Shown here: positions 22,301 through 30,036 of the stretch, in pieces
How the letters are laid out: each line of letters begins with the position of its first letter
Numbering within the stretch: position 1 is the first letter of the stretch
Assembly: GCA_023091665.1 (NCBI GenBank)
Contig: JALJCQ010000016.1
Location: forward strand, 620,001-684,000
Length of the DNA: 64,000 nt
Reading direction: 5' to 3'
From: Pythium myriotylum
Taxonomy: Eukaryota > Oomycota > Peronosporomycetes > Pythiales > Pythiaceae
Made by a program: the position numbers and the translations under genes
The notes under the pieces: generated by a model
What the model saw: the letters and a program-made list of their open reading frames with translations, nothing else
Database searches by the model: none
Told to the model about the DNA's origin: nothing

Positions 22301-22814
22301 GGCATCCAGTGTCCGGGTTCGCAGGTGGCACAGGCGTCGGTGCAGCTGTTGGGGCCGGTGTCGGCGTGCTCGGCGAGGAGAAGTCGTAGCCCAGTGCCTT
22401 ACACGTCAGGAACTGGTTCGACTGCGGTGTGGAACGGAACTGGCAGAAGCGGCAGACGTTCTGGAAGCAGCCCAGGCCGCCCTTGATACACGAGGCATCT
22501 CCCACGAGCTGGATGCCGGCGGCGAAATCGCCTTGAGAGACTGGGAACGGGCAGGCAGTTCCGAAGCTCGGCGAGGCGCCAAGAGATGGAATGTCGGCTG
22601 GACCGGGCCCCGTGATGAGAGGCTCCTGAGTCACGTACTCGCCTTCGCCACTGCCATCGCCGCTGCTGCCCGACGCGTCGGAGCCTGAGCCGGAATCGTA
22701 GTCAGCGACGTCGCTGGAGTCGTCAGCCTGCACGGCAACGCCCGTGTGCAGTACCGCGCAGGCGAGCGCAAGCACGGCGAGAGACCGCGCGCGATTTGAA
22801 CGGGAGAATACCAT
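19335..22814 (-). CDS. twelve-module cysteine-rich type I membrane protein
   Basis: Predicted 1159-residue intronless protein. The signal peptide (MVFSRSNRARSLAVLALACA) is followed by an acidic Ser/Gly/Asp stretch and 12 six-cysteine modules. Modules 1-8 and 10-11 are very alike (GDFAAGIQLVGDASC, GGLGCFQN, VCR[FY]C, TPQS). Module 9 is the same divergent subtype as module 3 of the gene at 13899. Module 12 ends HMEWC and matches the penultimate module of that gene. Linkers are Thr/Ser/Pro (TSPPTTSPPT). The juxtamembrane KPLRLAAKAS...LLKDSTFKW and the helix at about 1102-1121 closely match the paralogues at 13899 and 24239. The tail has 38 residues and ends in GQV. It lies tail-to-tail with the 13899 gene. 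Function is unknown. Confidence 0.87.
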   Translation of the reverse strand: MVFSRSNRARSLAVLALACAVLHTGVAVQADDSSDVADYDSGSGSDASGSSGDGSGEGEYVTQEPLITGPGPADIPSLGASPSFGTACPFPVSQGDFAAGIQLVGDASCIKGGLGCFQNVCRFCQFRSTPQSNQFLTCKALGYDFSSPSTPTPAPTAAPTPVPPANPDTGCPYPASSGDVAAGVQLVGDATCAKGGLGCFQNVCRFCKLRETPQSKNWVPCSDLGYPRTQPPDFNTVSIGDYGCPYDVSSGDFDVGVQLVGDTSCKKGGLGCFKDVCRYCQFRETPQSKHLQTCQSLGYTIAQDPTISVQDIFDPTGETNCPFAVSQGDFAVGVQLLGDVSCSKGGLGCYQNICRFCKFKETAQSKHLSKCSDVADAQPTSPPTTSPPTSPPTTSPPTTSPPTPPTAIPQEIHEPDPVTKCPFPVSSGDLAAGIQLVGDASCSKGGLGCYQNVCRYCKFQETPQSTNWLTCTSLGFPQWGTPAPVTTSPPTAIPQDITEPNPITKCSFNVSSGDFAAGIQLVGDASCSNGGLGCYLNQCRFCKFQETPQSTNWFTCVSLGFPQWGTPDTVAPPVPTSSPPLVVDPATQCPYSVSSGDLAVGVQLVGDATCSKGGIGCYKDVCRYCKFQDTPQSTNWVTCTSLGFPQFDPVITPLDVTDTNCQYPVSGGDFAAGIQLVGDANCSSGGIGCYKNVCRYCQFRSTPQSANFVTCSSLGYSFTTATVAPSTTAPVNTVCTMTSPFTDPADGVGMTTDFTCLTSPTAAGCQSAGICRLCAITLTVSSHRYPPCPSTTVAPPAPPATNCPFAVSAGDLAAGVQLVGDATCSNGGIGCFQKVCRYCQVSYSVQSSQFVTCTSLGYNFGPAPAPAPSLAPAPTPLPSSCPFPLSAGDAAAGVLLVADPLCATGGIGCFQNVCRYCKTRDTPQSTTYLPCSNFGINPIIIDTFPPPVYDTPAPDYTPQCDQIPSEGDQAGKINIVTDASCLVDGGVGCIDKSVCRFCKIEETADNAHMEWCDNIVAPYDTTFPPLGGSPPDDSTTQPVAPLASNPPDSSTTQPVAPPVAALKPLRLAAKASGRKHEKIATVKSAAGEGHLDELLKDSTFKWTLIGAACVGVVAVVALAAVGTKRVITRRRSNMAAQAATTATTAEVKVVEEGVIEGQV

Positions 22815-23096
22815 GGCGGCAAGACCACGGAGACTCGGGTGCTGTTACCGCGAGACGGCGAGAACGAGAATGACCAGATCGCGGGGTTTTCGTCCAACAT
22901 CCCAACGGGTTGTTAGTGGTTTCGCATTGGAAGCTTTCCGTTGCATTGTTGGGCGAGACGGAAGCCAAGCTGAATAGTCGCCTCCTTGAATTCTCCCAAC
23001 GGCCAAGATACAATTGCAGTGAAACCACCAGCGCCGGAAGATCGCGGCGATCTAAGCCAGGGACACCAAGTGATGTCTGAAAGAGTGTGTGTGTGT

Positions 23097-23124
23097 GGGG
23101 GGGGGGGGGGGGGGGGGGGGGGGG
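23097..23124 (+). repeat. homopolymeric G tract (28 nt) next to a GT repeat
   Basis: A run of 28 G follows six GT dinucleotides, about 280 bases upstream of the minus-strand start at 22814. The run could form G-quadruplexes. Its exact length is uncertain, because sequencing and assembly are unreliable in such tracts. Confidence 0.9.
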
Positions 23125-24128
23125 AACGATGCCGGATCTCGCACGATTATATAGCCACCTTATCGCTGTACGCACTATCGGCGCAGCTGAGCCTTGAGTC
23201 GCTCTCCTGCCGTTGGCTCTAACGGCTTGGTCTCTCACACAAGAAGATGCGAGATTACCCGCTAAGAGGCGTCCGTTTCGTCTGGTTCCAGCGCATCTGG
23301 TTGAGATGGAGCAGCATCGAAGTACCTCATCGACTTGCCGTTAAGTAACTGCTCGGATTAGCGCAGCCTCTTGTAGGCTGGACGCACGACTGGCATTGGC
23401 AATGTTCTCTACACCATTGTCAAATGCCTCCTCATGCATATTGAAGTACTTGAAGTGGCATCTGTAGCACGCTCTCGTTCGCGATGTTTGATCGATGGAT
23501 CGAATGCTGATGATGTTGCCTACGAGAATATGGATAATGTACGGATCGTTTTGTAAACGGCGACCGACAGTATCCCAAGCCAGGGTCTGTACACCGCTCG
23601 CAGCGTGTAGGTAACCACAAGTGACGCTTCCGGCATGAGATCCGTATCTGGCGCGAGTCCCAGCGTAAGGTTTTGGCCGTAACGACCATCTCCCCATCAA
23701 CATTAAAGTTTGCGTGTGCAGTATGTACTCTCGCCTGAATCCTCGCGGATACATAAAGCCGCCAGTGCTAGACGGGTGTTGAATTGGCACGAATAAGTCC
23801 GGGTTGCGTTGGTTGCATTCGCTTTACGTTCTGAGCTCTGACCAAATCAACTAATTACATCGCGGAGGATCGTTTAGTTCGCGATTTGAGGTCGATACTT
23901 TCAACTGGGGCCCCCACTCGGCTCTCTACGCACCCCTTCCGACTGATCTTGGTTTGCGTGCTAAGAAATTGTTGAGGAGGCCTGGTTCACGTCTGAATCC
24001 CCATTGGAACGCGAGTGTACGGCCTTTACATTCCTTCAGGTCATGGGAGAAGAAGAACGAGAAGATAAGGCGACTGAGATGTGTAAAGTCAAAGTAAAAT
24101 AATGTACCATCGAAGTATTAGCGTATTT

Positions 24129-24158
24129 CTGACAAGCGAGCATGCTCGTTCTCGTCAG
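24129..24158 (-). promoter_or_regulatory. 3'-flank stem-loop of the 24239 gene
   Basis: About 80 to 110 bases after the stop at 24239 (minus). Arms CTGAC (24129-24133) and GTCAG (24154-24158) enclose a 12-bp palindrome, CGAGCATGCTCG (24137-24148). The flanking bases (CATATCGTTCTCTGCAAACTG and GCTAATACTTCGATGGTA) match the 3' flanks at 18145-18220 and 19215-19300, but the loop part has diverged. Confidence 0.5.
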
Positions 24159-24238
24159 CGCCGTTTCAGTTTGCAGAGAACGATATGGAGAAATAGGGTA
24201 AGAAAGATCACAGCCACACACGCAATGCTGGGCTTCCC

Positions 24239-27200
24239 TCACACGTCGACTTCTTGGGTAGTGGTATCGGTGGACTTCTCTAAGACATCCGCCGCCACAG
24301 CAGCAGCGTCAGGCTCAGTCTCCTCTGACACTCCTTCAGCACGAAGCATGCGGGAACTCCCGCGGGCGAGCGAGCGTTTTGCGCCGATAGCAAAGATGGC
24401 GACGACAGCGATGACACCGACACAAGCAGCTCCAACGATTGACCACTTAAAGGTCTTGTCATTGAAGAGCTCATCCAGCGTACTCGTCGTTGACGTCGCG
24501 GTGGACCTCTTTGATAAGACCTTGGCGGCAGCGCGGAGAGGAGATATCGTCGCAACGAAGCTGTTACACGGGATAAAGTTGATGGACTTGTCCGTCTCGA
24601 AGGCCTGACAGAAGCGGCACACACCGCCGAAGCAGCCGATGCCACCATTGAGACACGTCTCATCGTGGACTGCAGCAACGCCGCCTTCAGCATCGCCTGA
24701 TGAGACCACTGTGGAGCACGTTGACGGATCGAGAGTGGGAGCTGGTGTGTCAGTCAGTGTAGTTGGCGCGATCGTGTCCACAGGCGGGGCAGTCGTTGGG
24801 TCAGCTACTGCCACCCCAACCGTGCCCACACCTCCATAACTTGCACACCACTCCAGGTGCTTGGATGTGTCAGTCTCTGTTCGCTTGCAGTATCGGCAGA
24901 CGGAATCACTAATACATCCTAAACCACCGTTCACACAAGACAGGTCTGTGACGAGGTCGATACCAGCGTTCCGGTCACCTTCTGAGATAGCCTGATCACA
25001 CTGAACTAGGGGTGCGCCGACAGTAGCTGAAGGTGTGGTCGTCACATCAACGGGGACTGGGGTGCCACTACCGACCAGTGGAGTAACAGGCGGAGCGACG
25101 CTTCCGTCAGCGCCAGTGATTGAAGAGCACCATACCATGTGTGCGTTGTCGCTAGAATCGGTGACCTTGCAGTATCGACATACTGAGTCTGGCAAGCAAC
25201 CAACGCCGCCGTTCAGGCACGCAACATCCGTGACGAGGTTGATGCCCATGCTTTTGTCACCGTCCGAGACTGTCTGGTCACACGTGGCCAGGCTTGGAGG
25301 TGCAGCAGTCGTCGTGTCAGCTGGCTGCGGAGCTGCCGACGTGACATCCGTTGGAAGAGGTGCTGGGGTATACGAGGCACCTTCAATCGCTGAGCACCAC
25401 TCCATGTGAGCGTTGTAGTTGGTTTCCATGAACTTGCAGTATCGGCATACTGACTCGGGCAAGCAGCCAACACCTCCGGTAATGCACGACGCATCCGTGA
25501 CCATATCGATGCCCACAGTCTTGTCGCCTTCTGATGCGGATTGATCGCATGACACAGAGCTTGTTGGGGCTGGAGTATCCGGCAGTGGAGCTGCTGTTGT
25601 TGATCCTGGCAGCGGGGGCTTGGAAGTAGTGATTGGCTCGAAATTGTAGCCGAAATCAGTGCAGTTCATAAGATGAGCAGATTTGTCGGTCGAGAATACT
25701 TTGCAGAAACGACAGACGTCGTTGAAGCAGCCAATTCCACCCTCAAGGCAGTCTGAATCGGTAATGATCTCAACACCAATGTTCTGGTCCCCCTCTGATG
25801 CTGTGAACGGACAAAGTTGGGGCCCTTCACCACTGCCACTAAGATCTGTTGGTGCGCCGATTGGATCTCCGCTTGTCGGAGAATCCGATGAGAACGAGGA
25901 ACAATCTTCAAGGTGACTAGACTGCGATGTTTCGCGGAACTTGCAAAATCGGCACACATCTGCAACGCACCCAAGGCCGCCATTCACGCACGACAGATCC
26001 GTGACAAGCTGGATACCGACAGAGAAGTCGCCTTCATCAACTGACAGAGGGCATGTGGTTGGCAATGCAGTGGTGTTCGCTGGGCTGGTTGTCGCCGAAG
26101 GCGCTGTCGTTGGAGAACTTGATGCGTTGAAATTGTAGCCGAGAGCTGCGCACGTCAGCAAGTGGCCGGACTGGGCTGTGGTACGGTACTGACAGAAACG
26201 GCAAATATCCTGAAAGCATCCAAGACCACCGCTCACACACGAAGCATCGCCAACAAGCTGAATTCCAACACTGTAATCGCCTTCCGAGACAGGGAACGTG
26301 CAGTTTGTGGAGACAATTGCAGGTGCTGTGGTGGATGGAACCGGAGTTGTTGGTACCGGGATCAAGGTCGGTGCAGGAGTTGCGCCATCGATAAGACTCG
26401 TGGGAGCCGGAGTCTCGGTCACATCAACAGGGGAGAACGTTGGTGCTGAGGTGCGCGGGTAGCCAAAATCTGAACACTTCAGCAAGTGGTTCGACTGAGG
26501 CGTGTCTACAAGTTTACAGAAGCGACACACGTTCTGGAAGCAGCCGAGTCCACCACCACTACAAGTAGCGTCGCCAACGAGCTGGATACCAACAGCCGCA
26601 TCACCTTCCGAAACCGGATATGGGCAGCCCGTTGCTGGATCAGCAGTAGGAATACCAGGAGATTCTGTTGGTGTATCGTTTGAATCAGATCCGTTGCTGC
26701 TTCCGAAGTTATACCCGAGATCCTTGCACGAGATCAAATGAGCGGACTGAGGGGTTGTGCGAAGTTTGCAGAAACGGCACACATTCTGGAAGCAACCGAG
26801 ACCGCCACTCGCGCACGACGCGTCACCAACAAGCTGGATACCAACCGCGAAGTCTCCCTCCGACACTGGAAACTCGCATCCAGTGTTAACGCTGGGAGAG
26901 CTAACGGTAGGCACTGTAGGCTGGGGACTAGAATCAACCAACGGTGGAGCAGTAGCTGGCTCCGATGATGCGTTGGCTGTTGGTGCTGCAGTTTTTGGCT
27001 CAGTGGTTGCATCAGGCGCCGGTGCAGTGGTCGGAACGGACGTCACATCTACTGGCAAGTCTGGCGAAGTTGTCGGGGGGGTATCGTCAAGAGGTGAGTT
27101 TGTCGATAGGGGCTCAGGAGTTTCATCACCCAATGAGCCTGAAGCTGCTGGAGAAGGGGAATTCGACAGCGCGTCAGTTGTAGACGGTGCAGGCGTTGCG

Positions 27201-28912
27201 TCAGGTACATCGTTCGTCGACGGTTCTGGAGTGTCACCAACGTTACTGCTGTCATAGATTGCAGGTGCGTCAGTTGGTGTCGTCTCGTTGCTGCCGTCCT
27301 CAACGTTTGGAGCAGGTGTTTCGTTCACGTCTGCAGTCGCGAAGGTTGGAGCAGGGGTGTGAGGATAGCCGAGGTCCGAGCAGTTGAACAAATGCTTCGA
27401 CTGAGGTGTATCTTCAAGCTTACAGAACCGACAAATGTTCTGGTAGCAACCGAGGCCACCGTTGGCACAAGTCGAGTCGCCGACAAGTTCAATGCCAACA
27501 GCGGCATCGCCCTCAGACACAGGGAATGGACAACCTGTTACCGGGTCGGCAGTCGCGACAGCAGGAGTGTCCGTAGATGCATCAGTTGAGTTCAAATCAG
27601 TAGAGGTAGAGGTAGAGTCGAGATCCTTGCAAGAGAGTAAGTGCCCTGACTGCGGTGTTCTGCGAAACTGGCAGAAGCGGCAAACACCCTGAAAGCAGCC
27701 AAGGCCACCGTTTACGCACGAGGCGTCACCAACGAGCTGAATACCCGCGGCATAGTCACCGTCAGAAACTTCGAATGGACAGTCGACGGCTGACGAGGGA
27801 GCTGCAGTGCTCGGCGCGGGTGTTTCATCGACGTTGACCGGAGCGAATGTTGGGGCGGTTGTTGGAGGAATCGAGGTCACGTATGGCGCCTCCGTTGTTC
27901 CAGGGGGCGCGTCTGTCGTTAAAGGGGATCCGGTGGTGACCGCTGGAGCCTCCGTTGTTTGTGCAGGTGACTCCGACGGCGAAATCGTCACGACAGCAGG
28001 CGATGCAGTAGCACCTGCTGGGATCACATCACCTCCAAAATCAACACCAAGATCTTTGCAGAGCAAGAGATGACTTGACTGAGGAGTGCTTCGAGCTTGA
28101 CAGTAACGGCACACGTCGGCAAAACAGCCAAGCCCACCGCTCGAACAAGTAGCATCTCCGATGAGCTGAATACCAACTGCAGCATCACCATCAGACACGG
28201 CGTACGGGCAGCCAGCGCCGACAGGATTTGTCGGAGGAAGTGTGGACGACGGAGGTGGCGGTGGAGCACTGCTACCCTGTGTGGGTGCAGCGGTCGTGGT
28301 ACCGTCCACTTGTGAGATTGGCACACCGGTTACACCGAAATTGAAGCCAATGGAGCTACAGGCAACGAGGTGGCCTGACTGTGCCGTCTCACGGAACTTG
28401 CAGTATCGACAAACGCCCTCGAAGCAGCCGACACCTCCAGCCGCACAAGTCGCGTCTCCGACGAGTTCGATACCCACGCTGAAGTCGCCATCTGAGACAG
28501 CATATTCGCACCCTGTATCCACATTAGCTGGGGTCGGAGAATTCGTTGCAACTGGAGCAGGGATAGAAGTGACAACTATCGGAACGGTTATCGGTGGAAC
28601 AAACGTTCCCAACAGGCTGCAGTTCAGAAGATGACTCGACTGAGGTGTATCTCTGAGCTTGCAGAACCGGCAAATACTGTCGATACAACCCAGACCACCG
28701 GACGCACAACTCGAGTCCGATACAATCTGGATGCCAACGGCAGCATCGCCGTCCGAAACGGTTGTAAGACAAGTCGACGATACATCGTTGACCAACAACG
28801 CAGACTTGTGAGCTTTAGCAGAAGCGCCGGCCTGGACCAGACACGTCGTCACCGCGCAGAGAGCGATGAACTTGGATAGCGAACGCGATCCATCACGACG
28901 GGGATACACCAT
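24239..28912 (-). CDS. fourteen-module cysteine-rich type I membrane protein
   Basis: Predicted 1557-residue intronless protein and the largest family member. The signal peptide (MVYPRRDGSRSLSKFIALCA) resembles that of the 13899 gene. The 14 six-cysteine modules follow the CPYPVSEGDAAVG, DATC, GGLGCFQN, VCRFC, TPQS pattern. Modules 11-13 are tandem copies of the HMEWC/HLEWC subtype that occurs once in each of the two large paralogues. A long Thr/Ser/Pro/Asp linker of nearly 200 residues separates modules 5 and 6. The juxtamembrane SPLRAAAKV...LFNDKTFKW, the helix at about 1490-1509 and a 48-residue acidic tail ending in VDV complete it. It is head-to-head with the conserved gene at 30037. A wall- or surface-exposed role is inferred from topology; I do not recognise the family. 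Confidence 0.87.
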   Translation of the reverse strand: MVYPRRDGSRSLSKFIALCAVTTCLVQAGASAKAHKSALLVNDVSSTCLTTVSDGDAAVGIQIVSDSSCASGGLGCIDSICRFCKLRDTPQSSHLLNCSLLGTFVPPITVPIVVTSIPAPVATNSPTPANVDTGCEYAVSDGDFSVGIELVGDATCAAGGVGCFEGVCRYCKFRETAQSGHLVACSSIGFNFGVTGVPISQVDGTTTAAPTQGSSAPPPPPSSTLPPTNPVGAGCPYAVSDGDAAVGIQLIGDATCSSGGLGCFADVCRYCQARSTPQSSHLLLCKDLGVDFGGDVIPAGATASPAVVTISPSESPAQTTEAPAVTTGSPLTTDAPPGTTEAPYVTSIPPTTAPTFAPVNVDETPAPSTAAPSSAVDCPFEVSDGDYAAGIQLVGDASCVNGGLGCFQGVCRFCQFRRTPQSGHLLSCKDLDSTSTSTDLNSTDASTDTPAVATADPVTGCPFPVSEGDAAVGIELVGDSTCANGGLGCYQNICRFCKLEDTPQSKHLFNCSDLGYPHTPAPTFATADVNETPAPNVEDGSNETTPTDAPAIYDSSNVGDTPEPSTNDVPDATPAPSTTDALSNSPSPAASGSLGDETPEPLSTNSPLDDTPPTTSPDLPVDVTSVPTTAPAPDATTEPKTAAPTANASSEPATAPPLVDSSPQPTVPTVSSPSVNTGCEFPVSEGDFAVGIQLVGDASCASGGLGCFQNVCRFCKLRTTPQSAHLISCKDLGYNFGSSNGSDSNDTPTESPGIPTADPATGCPYPVSEGDAAVGIQLVGDATCSGGGLGCFQNVCRFCKLVDTPQSNHLLKCSDFGYPRTSAPTFSPVDVTETPAPTSLIDGATPAPTLIPVPTTPVPSTTAPAIVSTNCTFPVSEGDYSVGIQLVGDASCVSGGLGCFQDICRFCQYRTTAQSGHLLTCAALGYNFNASSSPTTAPSATTSPANTTALPTTCPLSVDEGDFSVGIQLVTDLSCVNGGLGCVADVCRFCKFRETSQSSHLEDCSSFSSDSPTSGDPIGAPTDLSGSGEGPQLCPFTASEGDQNIGVEIITDSDCLEGGIGCFNDVCRFCKVFSTDKSAHLMNCTDFGYNFEPITTSKPPLPGSTTAAPLPDTPAPTSSVSCDQSASEGDKTVGIDMVTDASCITGGVGCLPESVCRYCKFMETNYNAHMEWCSAIEGASYTPAPLPTDVTSAAPQPADTTTAAPPSLATCDQTVSDGDKSMGINLVTDVACLNGGVGCLPDSVCRYCKVTDSSDNAHMVWCSSITGADGSVAPPVTPLVGSGTPVPVDVTTTPSATVGAPLVQCDQAISEGDRNAGIDLVTDLSCVNGGLGCISDSVCRYCKRTETDTSKHLEWCASYGGVGTVGVAVADPTTAPPVDTIAPTTLTDTPAPTLDPSTCSTVVSSGDAEGGVAAVHDETCLNGGIGCFGGVCRFCQAFETDKSINFIPCNSFVATISPLRAAAKVLSKRSTATSTTSTLDELFNDKTFKWSIVGAACVGVIAVVAIFAIGAKRSLARGSSRMLRAEGVSEETEPDAAAVAADVLEKSTDTTTQEVDV

Positions 28913-30036
28913 GAGAGATCACAAGCACACGCAGACAAGACGTCCGAAGAGAAGCCTTGGCTGCGAAGGTGGCTGCAGAATGCACAATGACAAGATTGGC
29001 TGGTGCTGTTTTTTCGCCCTTAAATGCGCAGCCAAGAGCCGCAAGAGGCGTCGCTTGGCAAGTCGGTTATCAGCGACCCCTTCCGCTTGTGGCCCCGCTG
29101 AACGCAACGGCTTGGCCTGTCACACCGAGTTACGAAAGCACCGCACGCATGTTCCACCAAAAGGTCTCTCGATCCATGTGAAACCGACCCAGCTTGATCA
29201 GCGTAGCCATTTTGTCTTGTACTCACTTTCACCCGCCACGACGTTGGGCCTCTCTATCGAGCCGTTCTTTAGATCAGACGTCCTTTCAACGCAGGCACAA
29301 TCCCGAAAATCAACCCGCGTCCTTGGGCTTTGAGGAGTCACTTTGTTCATGGAAACTTGCTGGAAAGATCCACGATCAGGCAAATTCCCGTCCTCACGAA
29401 CCCGTTCCGATGCAATCAAGACCAGCATCGGAACAATGACGCGATGCACGTGCCTCTTCGTTCGACTTTGACCGCTGACGAGCCGTTATCCAGTATGCGA
29501 GTATAGTATAGTGTGCAGAGCCGAATGACTCGCATGCTCGTAGCACCTTCCTTCCCCCTACAGAGCATGGGCTGTAACTCCCCAGTAGCTAGAGACGGAG
29601 TCAATTGCAGGCCATGAACCGTAGCCGACGCATCTGCCCACCTCTCTGGACATGCACTGCAGCTCTCAGTCAACCGCAGAAAAGCAAAGCTCGGCGCATG
29701 TCGCACACCACAGCGACTGTGATGCGGCCGTTGAACAGCTCAACTCGCTCTCTCTTCCTGGTGGTTTCGAGGCGCTCCCACTCCACAGACACGAGAAACT
29801 GCCGCGACTTCAAGCTGATAACCATGAGGCAGCGGTCTCTGGCGGTCGCTGCAGCTGCGCGCGCCTTCTCTCTCGCTCATGGGACAGCGCAGCGAGGCGG
29901 CAAGCGTCGCCTCGGTCCCTCATGCAGTCACGCGCCAATTCTGGTCTGAGGGATGTGGGTCGGATAGTCGGGGTAGTGTGTACCACATAGAAATAGGTCC
30001 ACTCTATCTGAGGACAACTCCAGTTGAACAGACAAG
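28913..30036. other. divergent intergenic region
   Basis: It lies between two divergent genes and should hold both promoters. Open frames of up to 155 codons (for example 28866-29333) overlap each other on both strands and carry no domain. I see no repeat or RNA gene. Confidence 0.5.

Larger units (their letters stand above)
22815..24238. other. intergenic region with poly-G tract and an orphan open frame
   Basis: Promoter side of the minus-strand gene starting at 22814 and 3' flank of the gene ending at 24239. A poly-G run lies at 23097-23124. An open frame at 23341-23790 (minus, 149 codons, including TRARYGSHAGSVTCGYLHAA) has no domain I recognise. A second frame overlaps it. It could be an orphan gene or a decayed insertion, but the support is weak. 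Confidence 0.4.
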
